A stretch of 64,000 nucleotides of DNA from Neobacillus cucumis (lineage in GTDB: Bacteria; Bacillota; Bacilli; Bacillales_B; DSM-18226), in assembly GCF_023715505.1 (NCBI RefSeq), contig NZ_JAMBOH010000004.1, positions 317,377 through 381,376 of the forward strand, given 5' to 3'. Of the stretch, positions 26,315 to 35,198 are shown piece by piece (position 1 is the stretch's first letter; every line of letters begins with the position of its first letter). Position numbers and translations under genes: made by a program. The notes below the pieces were generated by a model. That model saw nothing but the letters and a program-made list of their open reading frames with translations. It searched no databases and was not told where the DNA came from.

Positions 26315-27475
26315 ATGTTGTCATATCAAAACTTACGACCATTATTGAAAAGTTTTGTAGAGAAGGGGCCTGTGGGCTGTTCTTGTGCTGTAATGCACGA
26401 TGGGGAAAAGGTATTTGAAGAGTACATTGGCTATGCGGATTTGGAAACGCAAAAACCAATTACATCTGATACGATTTTTCGAATCCACTCTATGACAAAG
26501 ATCGTTACATGTACTGCAGCTTTAATTTTATACGAACGAGGAAAGTTTTTGCTGAATGATCCGCTTGAGGAATATTTGCCCGAATTTAAAAGTCCTCAGG
26601 TCTATCGGACCAGTAAAGAAGGAAAACAGGAAATTTCGCCTGCGTCGACACAAATTAGGGTCAAGGATCTGTTCACAATGACATCAGGGCTAAGTTATAG
26701 CTGGGGAACAATGGAACAGGAAATTCGGGTAAGGGAAGTAGAAGAACAATTAAATAGCCAAGAGGACTTTACTAAAGAAACCTATATTCAAGCCCTTTCT
26801 AAAGCACTAAGTACTATTCCGCTAGCATTTGATCCCGGAACGGCATGGAAGTATGGATATAGTCACGATGTTTTAGGTGCTTTAATAGAGGTCATATCTG
26901 GAAAAACGCTTGGTCAATTTCTAAATGAGGAAATCTTTAAACCTTTATCAATGAATAACACATATTTTAATCTGCCTGAAGAGAAAAAAGAGCATCTTTC
27001 CAACTTTTATATCCGAAATGAAGAAGGTAAGCTAATTAAAACCTTAGATATGTTTCCGAAAGTTGATACAAGTTTTGAGAGCGGAGGTGGAGGGCTTTTC
27101 TCTACTCTAGGTGATTATAGCCAATTTGCCCATATGTTAGCCAGTGGAGGAGAATTGAATGGTAATCGAATTATAGGAAGAAATACAATCCAACTAATGT
27201 CAACAAATCATTTAAACTCACAAAATTCCTCAGATTTTAATTGGAATCGCCTGGCAGGTTACGGCTATGGTCTTGGAGTGCAGGTCATGATAGATCCACC
27301 AACGTCTGGCAGCAACAGTCCTGTTGGTGAATTTGGCTGGAACGGGATGTCAGGAACATGGGTAACTATTTGTCCTAAAGAAAAACTTTCAGCTGTTTAT
27401 ATGCAGCAAATGCTCCCAAACTTTGAAGATTATCAGCAGCCAAGACTAAGATCCGTTATTTATGGATCACTATAA
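26315..27475 (+). CDS. beta-lactamase-fold serine hydrolase (EstB-like esterase)
   Basis: This 386-residue protein belongs to the class C beta-lactamase/penicillin-binding-protein-like family. SMTK carries Ser59 and Lys62, the second motif is YSH (in KYGYSHDVLGALIEV, about 185-190), and the third region reads WNGMSGTW instead of KTG, as in EstB-type esterases. No signal peptide is present, so a cell-wall role is unlikely. An intracellular esterase or amidase acting on an acylated substrate is more likely. It stands between the two solute-binding protein units with its own terminator at 27501. The ribosome site GAGGAG is about 12 bp before the ATG. The precise substrate is unknown. Confidence 0.82.
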   Translation: MLSYQNLRPLLKSFVEKGPVGCSCAVMHDGEKVFEEYIGYADLETQKPITSDTIFRIHSMTKIVTCTAALILYERGKFLLNDPLEEYLPEFKSPQVYRTSKEGKQEISPASTQIRVKDLFTMTSGLSYSWGTMEQEIRVREVEEQLNSQEDFTKETYIQALSKALSTIPLAFDPGTAWKYGYSHDVLGALIEVISGKTLGQFLNEEIFKPLSMNNTYFNLPEEKKEHLSNFYIRNEEGKLIKTLDMFPKVDTSFESGGGGLFSTLGDYSQFAHMLASGGELNGNRIIGRNTIQLMSTNHLNSQNSSDFNWNRLAGYGYGLGVQVMIDPPTSGSNSPVGEFGWNGMSGTWVTICPKEKLSAVYMQQMLPNFEDYQQPRLRSVIYGSL

Positions 27476-27500
27476 GTCTAATAAAATAATACTTTAACAC

Positions 27501-27529
27501 GAGTCTTGAGTGAATGCTCAAGGCTTTTT
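27501..27529 (+). terminator. Rho-independent terminator
   Basis: GAGTCTTGAG / CTCAAGGCTT stem with T5, ending the serine hydrolase gene. Confidence 0.82.
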
Positions 27530-27555
27530 GCTTTACTAGCAGGTTTTAAGTATAC

Positions 27556-27920
27556 GACGCTATTGACGACCGAGCAAAAGAAAAAAGAGCGCCGAAGGTA
27601 GACAATAGACGCTATTGACGACCGAGCAAAAGAAAAAAGAGCGCCGAGGGTAATCAATAGACGCTATTGACGATCGAGCAAAAGAAAAAAGAGTGCTGAG
27701 GGTAGTCAATGGACGTTATTGATGACTGAGCAAGAGAAAAAAAGAGCGCCGAGGGTAGTCAATAGACGCTATTGACGACCGAGCAAAAGAAAAAAGAGTG
27801 CTGAGGGTAGTCAATGGACGTTATTGATGACTGAGCAAAAGAAAAAGGCGCGCTGAGGGTAGTCAATGGAAGCTATTGATTACTAAGCATGAGAAAAAGC
27901 GCCTCAAGGGTAATCAATAT
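27556..27920. repeat. tandem array of seven 52-bp units with inverted-repeat ends
   Basis: Units start at 27556, 27608, 27660, 27712, 27765, 27817 and 27869. All are 52 bp except the fourth (53). Each unit begins near TATTGACGACC and ends GGGTAGTCAATA, so unit ends are complementary and each copy can fold into a hairpin around an A-rich centre (AAAAGAAAAAAGAG). Inner units are nearly identical and the outermost are more diverged, typical of array growth from the middle. It fills most of the 561-bp gene-free stretch 27476-28036, upstream of the sensor kinase; nothing in it codes. A lone related copy lies at 4535-4634. Confidence 0.9.
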
Positions 27921-28036
27921 AGGACTTTTGAATGAATTTGATGACAATTTATTTAAAGTTTTTTCATTATTTAAAAAATAAATCATGTATAATATAATTT
28001 AGTAGTTTGTAAGGGATTACATCAGGAGGGCTATCT

Positions 28037-29761
28037 ATGCGGACGATAAAGCCAATTATTAATTCGTTACTGTTTAAACTCTTTTTAAGTGTATTTTTAA
28101 TTATCGGCCCACTAATCGTTGTCCATATTGTAAATAACTATTATGCAGTGGAAGTGATTAGGAGTCAGGTAGCCCAATCAAATAAAAATATGCTGAATAT
28201 TTATATGGACCAAATTGATAAAGGGTTAGACGGTGCTGGAAAATACATCTTTCAAATGACTCAGAACAATACAGATTTGTATTATCTTCAATATAATGAT
28301 GCCTTAGATCCCAATGAATATGAAGAAGCAAAAATACGTTTATTTAATACGATTACCAATCAGTCTTATTTATACACCTCAATCGATTCTATTTTTATCT
28401 ATTCGGAGGCCTATAAGGATTTATTATTTACACAAAATTCTTCAGATAATTATTTTGAGCGTTATGAGGCAAGAGATGAAATTTATCAGTTACTAGAGAA
28501 ACACCCAGAGGAGCTTAGTGAAGGGAGATGGAATATCTGGAAAGGGGCAAAAGATTATTATTTGATTCAATTTTATAACGTTGATGGAGTATATGTTGGC
28601 GCCTGGGTGAATATGGACAAACTTATTACACCGTTTAAATATATTGATTTTGGAGATACAGGAAGAGCCTTGCTGGCAACTTCCAACTTAGAACCCATTA
28701 CTAATAAGACCTTTATTAAGAAGGAAAAAATAGATTTAACGATTAAACAAAAAAAGTATGTCATAACTGGGGAAAATGATCGGTTTGTATTAATGAAGAA
28801 AAAATCATCACAAGCTAATTTTTATCTTGCAGCATTGATTCCCGAGAAAGAAATCCTAGAGAAACTTCCATTTTTACAAAGAATTTCGTCGTTAATTACT
28901 TTATTAGCTGTACTGTTCTTACTATTTTTTATTTTTATTATGAGAAAAGTTTTTCTACAACCTATCAATCGAATTGTCTCCGCCATGAAGAAACTGCGAA
29001 AAGGAGATTTGGATATTCGTCTTCCTGCTAATCGGAATTCGACTGAGTTTCGGGTGATGAATGGCACCTTCAACCATATGGTCTCTGAGATTAAGGATTT
29101 AAAAATAAATGTATATGAAGAAAAGTTAAATTTACAAAAAGCAGAATTAAAGCATTTGCAGCTGCAGATCAACCCGCACTTTTTCCTTAATTCATTAAAT
29201 ATTATTTATAACCTGGCGACAGTTAAGGATTTTGCAGTTATTCAAGAGATGGCTAAATGTCTGGCCAATTACTTTCGGTTTATGTGTCGCAGTAATTCCT
29301 ATTTTGTTTGCTTAGAAGATGAACTAAAGCATACAGATAATTATTTGAAAATTCAACAACTACGATTTCCTGAATCCTTTAAATATTACATAGAGTCACC
29401 ACTAGAATTTTCAAAATGCAAGATTCCTCCACTTGTCATACAAACCATTGTCGAAAATTCAATTAAACATGCCTTTAATCTTGATGATCCTCTTGATATT
29501 TTCATAGTGGTAATGAAAGACGATGACCCTAAGTATTTAAACATTAAAATTCAGGATACAGGAGAAGGTTTCCCAGAGGATGTTTTATGCAGTTTGAGAG
29601 AAGACAAATCATTGACAAATGAGGAAGGGGAGCGAATGGGCATTTGGAATGTTAAACAAAGATTAAGTTTGTTATATCATGATAAGGCAACCATATTATT
29701 TTTCAATGAACTGGGCAGGGGAGCAACAGTCCAGGTACGAATTCCTAACGAATTAATCTAA
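28037..29761 (+). CDS. YesM-type sensor histidine kinase
   Basis: This 574-residue membrane kinase has TM1 at about 10-32, an extracytoplasmic sensor (about 33-280), TM2 at about 282-303, HAMP (about 304-360), a His_kinase domain with phospho-acceptor His381 in INPHFFLNSLN, and a HATPase domain with VENSIKHAF and DTGEGF. This is the YesM/LytS class that senses extracellular sugars and signals to an AraC-type response regulator. The partner follows 20 bp downstream. A -10-like TATAAT (27988) and RBS TCAGGAGGG precede it. The sensed molecule is presumably the ligand of the solute-binding proteins. Confidence 0.94.
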   Translation: MRTIKPIINSLLFKLFLSVFLIIGPLIVVHIVNNYYAVEVIRSQVAQSNKNMLNIYMDQIDKGLDGAGKYIFQMTQNNTDLYYLQYNDALDPNEYEEAKIRLFNTITNQSYLYTSIDSIFIYSEAYKDLLFTQNSSDNYFERYEARDEIYQLLEKHPEELSEGRWNIWKGAKDYYLIQFYNVDGVYVGAWVNMDKLITPFKYIDFGDTGRALLATSNLEPITNKTFIKKEKIDLTIKQKKYVITGENDRFVLMKKKSSQANFYLAALIPEKEILEKLPFLQRISSLITLLAVLFLLFFIFIMRKVFLQPINRIVSAMKKLRKGDLDIRLPANRNSTEFRVMNGTFNHMVSEIKDLKINVYEEKLNLQKAELKHLQLQINPHFFLNSLNIIYNLATVKDFAVIQEMAKCLANYFRFMCRSNSYFVCLEDELKHTDNYLKIQQLRFPESFKYYIESPLEFSKCKIPPLVIQTIVENSIKHAFNLDDPLDIFIVVMKDDDPKYLNIKIQDTGEGFPEDVLCSLREDKSLTNEEGERMGIWNVKQRLSLLYHDKATILFFNELGRGATVQVRIPNELI

Positions 29762-29781
29762 AATAAAAAGGTGGCATGGTT

Positions 29782-31401
29782 ATGAGTCAATTTCATGTAC
29801 TTATCGTTGATGATGAAATACATTCCATTCGGGGTGTACAAGCGGGAGTTAATTGGCAAAAGCATGATATCACATCTGTTTATACAGCTAATAACTTAAG
29901 ACAAGCCCAAGAAGTGTTTTTAAATCACAAGGTTGATTTGTTATTATGTGATATTGAAATGCCTAAAGGTTCCGGCCTGGAGTTGTTAAAGTGGGTGCGT
30001 GAACTTTACTCTGAAACGGAAGCCATTTTTTTAACCTGCCATTCAGACTTTTTCTATGCGAAACAAGCCTTACAATTGAAAAGTTTTAACTATTTACTTA
30101 AACCAGTTGATTATCAAGAACTAGAAGAAGTAATCCAAGAAGCATTAGAGAAAATCAAAAAAGATCGAGAAGCAAGAATGGTAGAGGAATCATATCTTCA
30201 ATTAAAAAAGTCTCACTATACCGTTATGGAAGAACGGTTCTGGTTAGATTTAATTAATCAAGTTTTCCCTGCTACCAAGGAAACAATTGAAAAACAGTTG
30301 AAGAATTACCAATTATCTTATTCAGATATAAATACTTTTCTGCCAATTTTATTTCATGTACAAGAATGGAAAGAAGATCTGTCGGTACATGAAGAAAAGG
30401 TGAGCCAATATGCGTTGAAGAAGGCTCTTGCTGAAATTGTAGAAGAGTATCATATGGATGGGTATGTCCTTAATTTAGAAGATGGATATGTCTTAATGAT
30501 TATTGCTCTAGTAGACTCCATCAATTTAAAAGAGTTTAAGGAAAATTGTAATCGGTTTGTTTTGGAATTTGCTGAGTTTTTTTTATGTGATCTTTGCGGT
30601 TACATTGGTCATCAGGTTTCTATTGAAGAATTAGTAGGAATGGTCCAAACTTTGCATGAATTTGATCGAAATAATGTAACCGTAAGTAATAAGACAATGG
30701 TATGTAACAATCAAAAAAAATCATTATGTTCTTTACCGTTACTGCCTACAGCTGATTGGACAAGTTTAATGAAAAGTGGTCCAAAAGAAAAATTTTTAGA
30801 GGCTATTAATCTATATTTTACAAATTGGAAAAAGGCAGATGAAAATATAACCGCACAATCATTGCATTTGTTTTATCAAGATTTTTTGCAATTAATCTTT
30901 TATGTTCTTCAGGTAAAAGGAATTCAAGCCAATCAAGTTTATTCTCAAAACCTACTGACTGAAAAGCCGCAAAGAGTGTTGAAATCTTTAAATTCGCTCC
31001 ATAATTGGGTTATTTATATAGCAGATGTAGCCATGGACCAGCTTCATTTGCCTCAGGAAAAAGGATCAGTGGTGGATATAGTGAAAAAATATATTCATGA
31101 TCATCTTGGTGAACAACGGTTATCTCGTGAAGATATTGCCAATTTCGTTTATCTGAATCCGGACTATTTAACTAGGGTTTTTAAAAAACAAACAGGGTTA
31201 TCCATATCTGACTACCTACAGCTGCAGCGGATTGAATACGCTAAAAAACTATTACTAGAAACAAAATTGCCTGTAAGTGAAGTAGCATTGTCTGCGGGAT
31301 ATTCTAATTTTTCCTATTTTTCCACTATTTTCAAGAGATCTACAGCATTAAATCCGATGGAATATCGAAAAAAGTCACTATTTTCAGAAAAGTCGTTATA
31401 A
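29782..31401 (+). CDS. YesN-type AraC-family response regulator
   Basis: This 539-residue protein has a receiver domain (about 1-125; acidic pocket DDE at 10-12, phospho-acceptor Asp57 in LLLCDIEMP, Lys in LLKPVD), a long middle region (about 130-430) and a C-terminal AraC double HTH (about 435-535, YLNPDYLTRVFKK and AGYSNFSYFSTIFK). It is phosphorylated by the kinase upstream. The ATG at 29782 is preferred because AAGGTGG lies 7 bp before it; the ATG at 29776 is too close. Its last codons double as part of the class A operator of the next gene (first AGTCG at 31391). The four AGTCG direct repeats with 22-bp spacing are its most likely targets. Confidence 0.94.
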   Translation: MSQFHVLIVDDEIHSIRGVQAGVNWQKHDITSVYTANNLRQAQEVFLNHKVDLLLCDIEMPKGSGLELLKWVRELYSETEAIFLTCHSDFFYAKQALQLKSFNYLLKPVDYQELEEVIQEALEKIKKDREARMVEESYLQLKKSHYTVMEERFWLDLINQVFPATKETIEKQLKNYQLSYSDINTFLPILFHVQEWKEDLSVHEEKVSQYALKKALAEIVEEYHMDGYVLNLEDGYVLMIIALVDSINLKEFKENCNRFVLEFAEFFLCDLCGYIGHQVSIEELVGMVQTLHEFDRNNVTVSNKTMVCNNQKKSLCSLPLLPTADWTSLMKSGPKEKFLEAINLYFTNWKKADENITAQSLHLFYQDFLQLIFYVLQVKGIQANQVYSQNLLTEKPQRVLKSLNSLHNWVIYIADVAMDQLHLPQEKGSVVDIVKKYIHDHLGEQRLSREDIANFVYLNPDYLTRVFKKQTGLSISDYLQLQRIEYAKKLLLETKLPVSEVALSAGYSNFSYFSTIFKRSTALNPMEYRKKSLFSEKSL

Positions 31402-31455
31402 CAAAAATAAAAAGTCGGATTTTTAGTAAGTTTTTTTTCTCCCATCCTCTATACT
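31388..31455 (+). promoter_or_regulatory. class A promoter, site 3 (overlaps regulator gene end)
   Basis: GTCG at 31392 and 31414, 22 bp apart. -10 TATACT at 31450 starts 33 bp after the second repeat. The first repeat lies inside the last codons of the response regulator gene, so regulator and target promoter are physically interlocked. Confidence 0.75.
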
Positions 31456-31468
31456 AAAATTAGTTCTA

Positions 31469-31482
31469 TGGTAACGCTTTCA
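31469..31482 (+). promoter_or_regulatory. cre box
   Basis: TGGTAACGCTTTCA matches 13 of 14 cre positions. It lies about 15 bp downstream of the -10 and would block transcription when CcpA is bound. An in-frame ATG at 31468 overlaps this box and is not the true start of the next gene. Confidence 0.7.
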
Positions 31483-31527
31483 AAAAGATTCATAGAATCG
31501 ACTAGAAAACAAGGGGGAAAGAAAACG

Positions 31528-33018
31528 ATGAATTGGTTTAAGGCATTTACAAGGTTTTTCTTAATCGCAATATCAGCTATTTTAGTTTTAGCTGGCTGCA
31601 GTTCAAAGGAAAGCAGTACAAGCAGTAATGATGGTACGGACTCAAAGGGTCAGCCCTATCAGATTAATATGGCGTATATCACCTTTACAAAGATAGATGA
31701 TCTTCCATTAGTGCAGGATGAAATTAATAAAATAGTTAAAAAGAAAATCAATGCTACTGTGAAGTTAGTACCAATTAATGCTGCTAACTATCAACAGCAA
31801 ACGAACTTAATGCTGACAGGAAACGAGAAAATTGATTTGGTCGTTTCCTCATCCTTCTTTGGCTATAGTACACAAGCCGCAAAAGGACAATTACTTGCAT
31901 TAGATGATTTGGTTAAATCTAATGGCAAAGATATTCTGAATGTCGTACCTAAACGTCTTTTAGAAGGCAACAAAGTAAATGGTAAAATGTATGGTATACC
32001 AAGTATCCGTGACTGGGGTTCTTATTATGGTTTTATCATGAGAAAAGATATAGTAGATAAATATAAAATCGATCTGTCTCAAGTGAAAACATTTGCTGAC
32101 TTGGAAAGTGTTTTTAAAATCGTTAAAGAAAAAGAACCAACTTTAACTCCGATTGTAAATACGGGAGTAACAACAGTGGCTTCAGTCCTTGCCGGTGGGA
32201 AATATGATATTCTAGGGGACAGCCTTGGAGTAGTTTCCTTTAAAGACAAGAAAGTCGTCAATATGTTTGAAGAGCCAGAATATGTGGATGCGGTTAAGTT
32301 GGCGAGAAAATGGTTCAAGGCCGGCTATATTATGAAGGATGCAGCGACTTCACAAGACGCTGCTGCCAATATTGTGAAGGCTAATAAAGGATTTGGCTAT
32401 TTCTCCCATATGAAACCTGGTTTTGATGTTCAAGAAAAAGGGATCACTGGATATGATATGGTATCTGTGAAATTATCCGATGTGTATTCATACACGGATG
32501 CAGCAACAGGCTTTAACCTGTCCATTGCCAGAAACAGCCAAAATCCAGAAAAAGCAATGGAATTGATCAATTTACTTTATACGGATAAGGATATTATGAA
32601 TCTACTTGATAATGGTATCGAAGGGAAGCATTATCAAGTTAAATCGGACGGAACCATTAAATTACCGGATAATGTCAAGGAATCCAAATACGTGTTTGGA
32701 CAATGGCAAATTGGAAATAACTTCCTTACTCTTCCTTGGGAAGGGAATCCAGCAAATTATTGGGAAGTCATGAAGAAACATAACGATTCTGCTATTTTCT
32801 CTCCTGCCTTTGGTTTCACATTTAACCCAGACCCAGTGAAAACAGAAATGGCCGCTGCAACAAACGTAATTAATCAGTATAAATTAGGACTTGAATCAGG
32901 TACCTTGGACCCAGGAAAGAGCTTACCAGAGTTTAACAAAAAGCTAAAAGCAGCAGGCCTAGATAAAATCATCGCCGAAAAGAAAAAGCAGTTTGAAGCT
33001 TGGAAAGCAAAGCAATAA
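31528..33018 (+). CDS. ABC sugar importer solute-binding lipoprotein (LplA-like), paralog 2
   Basis: This solute-binding protein of about 495 residues begins MNWFKAFTRFF, with a hydrophobic segment and lipobox LAGC (Cys near residue 25). The rest follows paralog 1 (24718) almost throughout, for example identical NPDPVKTE and KSLPEFNKKLK blocks. ATG 31528 is chosen because AAGGGGGAAAG precedes it and it begins the lipoprotein signal. An earlier in-frame ATG (31468) would place 20 charged residues before the signal and overlaps the cre box. It is the gene nearest the permeases, from which it is separated by a terminator and a further class A promoter. The two paralogs may bind related but different glycosides. 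Confidence 0.93.
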   Translation: MNWFKAFTRFFLIAISAILVLAGCSSKESSTSSNDGTDSKGQPYQINMAYITFTKIDDLPLVQDEINKIVKKKINATVKLVPINAANYQQQTNLMLTGNEKIDLVVSSSFFGYSTQAAKGQLLALDDLVKSNGKDILNVVPKRLLEGNKVNGKMYGIPSIRDWGSYYGFIMRKDIVDKYKIDLSQVKTFADLESVFKIVKEKEPTLTPIVNTGVTTVASVLAGGKYDILGDSLGVVSFKDKKVVNMFEEPEYVDAVKLARKWFKAGYIMKDAATSQDAAANIVKANKGFGYFSHMKPGFDVQEKGITGYDMVSVKLSDVYSYTDAATGFNLSIARNSQNPEKAMELINLLYTDKDIMNLLDNGIEGKHYQVKSDGTIKLPDNVKESKYVFGQWQIGNNFLTLPWEGNPANYWEVMKKHNDSAIFSPAFGFTFNPDPVKTEMAAATNVINQYKLGLESGTLDPGKSLPEFNKKLKAAGLDKIIAEKKKQFEAWKAKQ

Positions 33019-33030
33019 GGAAACAGAAAA

Positions 33031-33060
33031 AGAGAACTAGGAGACCTAGTTCTCTTTTTT
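33031..33060 (+). terminator. Rho-independent terminator
   Basis: AGAGAACTAGG / CCTAGTTCTCT perfect 11-bp stem with 3-base loop and T6. Confidence 0.88.
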
Positions 33061-33129
33061 CATAGAAGCATGGGGACGGTTCTTCTGCTTCCATCTATAT
33101 CCAGAACTTAGTATTGAATATATATTCTG

Positions 33130-33197
33130 AAAAGTCGGATAAACAAAAATAAGAAGTCGTATTTTGGATAGTTTCTATATAACTAGTTTTATAAAAT
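33130..33197 (+). promoter_or_regulatory. class A promoter, site 4
   Basis: GTCG at 33134 and 33156, 22 bp apart; -10 TAAAAT at 33192, 33 bp after the second repeat. It drives the permease genes. Confidence 0.72.
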
Positions 33198-33223
33198 AAA
33201 GTTATAAGTTTGAATGATCATTT

Positions 33224-33237
33224 TGTAAGCGGAAACA
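33224..33237 (+). promoter_or_regulatory. cre box (full consensus)
   Basis: TGTAAGCGGAAACA matches all 14 positions of the cre consensus. It lies in the permease leader 29 bp before the start codon. Confidence 0.75.
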
Positions 33238-33265
33238 TTTTGATATTAAAAAAGGGGGAAAAGGG

Positions 33266-34243
33266 ATGTCAGAAGTGACAGTAAAGAAATTGGAAGCAGG
33301 GATCCAAGCGGTTCCTGCGAAAAAGGTAAACTCCAGGCGGATAAGATTAAAAAGGGCTTTACCACTTTTTATCATGATGATGCCTGGATTGGTTTACTTA
33401 TTGATCAATAATTATTTGCCAATGTTTGGTCTTATCATTGCTTTTAAAGATATTAACTATGCTAAAGGGATCTTAGCCAGTGATTGGATTGGCTTCAAAA
33501 ACTTTGAGTACTTGTTTAGTACAAGAGATGCGTTTGTCATTACTCGGAATACCATTCTTTATAATGGCGGCTTTATTATTTTAAATACAGTAATAGCCAT
33601 CGCTGTAGCAATAATGCTAAATGAAATTAAAAATAAGCTGGCAAAAAGCTTTTACCAAAGTGTCATCCTCTTGCCGTTCCTAATCTCGATGGTAATCGTC
33701 AGTTATTTGGGATTTGCCTTCCTTAGTGAAGATGTTGGTTATTTGAATAAAACCATCTTACCAATGCTGGGGCTTGATGGTATCTCATGGTATAACGAAG
33801 CAAAATATTGGCCATATATTTTAACCTTTATCAATATGTGGAAGGGCGTAGGGTTCTTATGTGTTATTTACCTAGCTGCCATTATTGGAATAGACCAAGA
33901 ATATTACGAGGCAGCCACTTTAGATGGAGCGAATAAATGGCATCAAATCATTCACATTACGATTCCTTCGATTATGCCAGTTATTATTATGATGACCTTA
34001 TTGGCAATCGGCCGCATTTTCTACTCTGATTTCGGACTGTTCTATCAAGTACCAATGAATTCAGGTGCTATCTATGATACAACCAATGTTATTGATACGT
34101 ATGTGTACCGAGGTTTAATGCAGCTCGGGGATATCGGTATGTCGGCCGCAGCAGGTTTGTATCAATCCATTGTCGGATTTGTACTTGTTTTATTATCAAA
34201 TTATCTCGTTCGTAGAAAAAGTAAAGACAATGCATTATTTTAA
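33266..34243 (+). CDS. ABC sugar importer permease (LplB-like)
   Basis: This 325-residue inner-membrane permease has six predicted TM segments and an N-terminal cytoplasmic stretch of about 30 residues. The ATPase-docking EAA loop is visible (YYEAATLDGANKWHQIIHI, about residues 213-231). It is of the MalF/LplB type and pairs with the next gene. It would carry the ligand delivered by the LplA-like lipoproteins. No ATPase gene exists in the window; in Bacillus a shared ATPase (MsmX) energises such importers. Promoter: class A site 4 with cre. RBS AAAGGGGGAAAAGG. Confidence 0.93.
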   Translation: MSEVTVKKLEAGIQAVPAKKVNSRRIRLKRALPLFIMMMPGLVYLLINNYLPMFGLIIAFKDINYAKGILASDWIGFKNFEYLFSTRDAFVITRNTILYNGGFIILNTVIAIAVAIMLNEIKNKLAKSFYQSVILLPFLISMVIVSYLGFAFLSEDVGYLNKTILPMLGLDGISWYNEAKYWPYILTFINMWKGVGFLCVIYLAAIIGIDQEYYEAATLDGANKWHQIIHITIPSIMPVIIMMTLLAIGRIFYSDFGLFYQVPMNSGAIYDTTNVIDTYVYRGLMQLGDIGMSAAAGLYQSIVGFVLVLLSNYLVRRKSKDNALF

Positions 34244-34260
34244 ATTGGAGGTGGAAAAGG

Positions 34261-35148
34261 ATGTATAGATCCGATCGAATCACACAATGGGTATCACATA
34301 TTGTTTTAATCCTACTTGCCGCAGGCAGCATTATTCCTTTTATCATTCTTTTGTCTTCTTCCCTGAGTGATGAAGCATCCATTTTGAAGGAAGGGTATTC
34401 CTTTATACCTAAGGAAATAAGCTTCGCGGCCTATGATTACCTGCTATCTAATTCATCGAGTATTTTACGAGCGTACGGAATAACGGTATTCGTAACCATA
34501 TTTGGAACTTTTGTAAGTTTGGTGATGACATCGTTTTTGGCTTATGGACTTTCACGACGTGATTTACCTTATAAGAATATTTTTGCTTTCATCGTTTTCT
34601 TTACTCTATTGTTTAACGGCGGACTTGTTCCAACGTATCTTGTCTATACGCAGGTGTTTGATATCAAAAATACAATCTGGGCATTAATCGTTCCGGGGCT
34701 CCTTATGAACGGATTTAACGTTTTATTAATGAGAACATTCTTTATGACTTCGATACCAGAGCCCGTAATCGAGTCAGCACGGATGGATGGTGCAGGTGAA
34801 TTTAGAACATTCTTCTCGATCATTCTGCCGCTTTCCCTGCCAATTCTGGCTACAATCGGTCTGCTTCAAACCATTATTTATTGGAATGACTGGTTCAATG
34901 GACTTATCTATATTACAGAGCCTTCACTATTTAGTATTCAAAACATATTAAACAGGATGCTGTCAGACATTCAATTCTTAGCAACCAGCAATTTAGGTTC
35001 TATCACAAGTACGGCGGCAGCACAAGTTCCAACTACAGCTGTACGGATGGCCATTGCGGTAATCGGTATTCTGCCGATACTCATCGCCTATCCTTTCTTC
35101 CAAAAGTACTTGGTAAAAGGAATTGCTTTAGGCTCAGTTAAAGGATGA
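34261..35148 (+). CDS. ABC sugar importer permease (LplC/YtcP-like)
   Basis: This 295-residue permease of the MalG/LplC type has six predicted TM segments and an EAA loop (PVIESARMDGAGEFRTFF, about 173-190). It starts 17 bp after LplB-like with RBS TTGGAGGTGG and is certainly co-transcribed. It is followed by a long hairpin (35169-35198) and the YesL-like gene. Confidence 0.93.
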   Translation: MYRSDRITQWVSHIVLILLAAGSIIPFIILLSSSLSDEASILKEGYSFIPKEISFAAYDYLLSNSSSILRAYGITVFVTIFGTFVSLVMTSFLAYGLSRRDLPYKNIFAFIVFFTLLFNGGLVPTYLVYTQVFDIKNTIWALIVPGLLMNGFNVLLMRTFFMTSIPEPVIESARMDGAGEFRTFFSIILPLSLPILATIGLLQTIIYWNDWFNGLIYITEPSLFSIQNILNRMLSDIQFLATSNLGSITSTAAAQVPTTAVRMAIAVIGILPILIAYPFFQKYLVKGIALGSVKG

Positions 35149-35168
35149 TTTTATCACTTTAATAAAAT

Positions 35169-35198
35169 GGAGGGCTGATTGAATATCAATAGCCCTCC
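35169..35198 (+). terminator. hairpin, attenuating terminator
   Basis: GGAGGGCT / AGCCCTCC arms, extendable inward through ATTG/CAAT, with no T-run after. It may stabilise the permease transcript end while allowing some readthrough to yesL. Confidence 0.55.

Noticed and set aside
27556..27920. CRISPR array
   Set aside because: Units are contiguous 52-mers without unique spacers, and no cas genes are present.
31468..31527. Upstream ATG as start of the second solute-binding protein
   Set aside because: It overlaps the cre box, has no ribosome site and would place charged residues before the lipoprotein signal.
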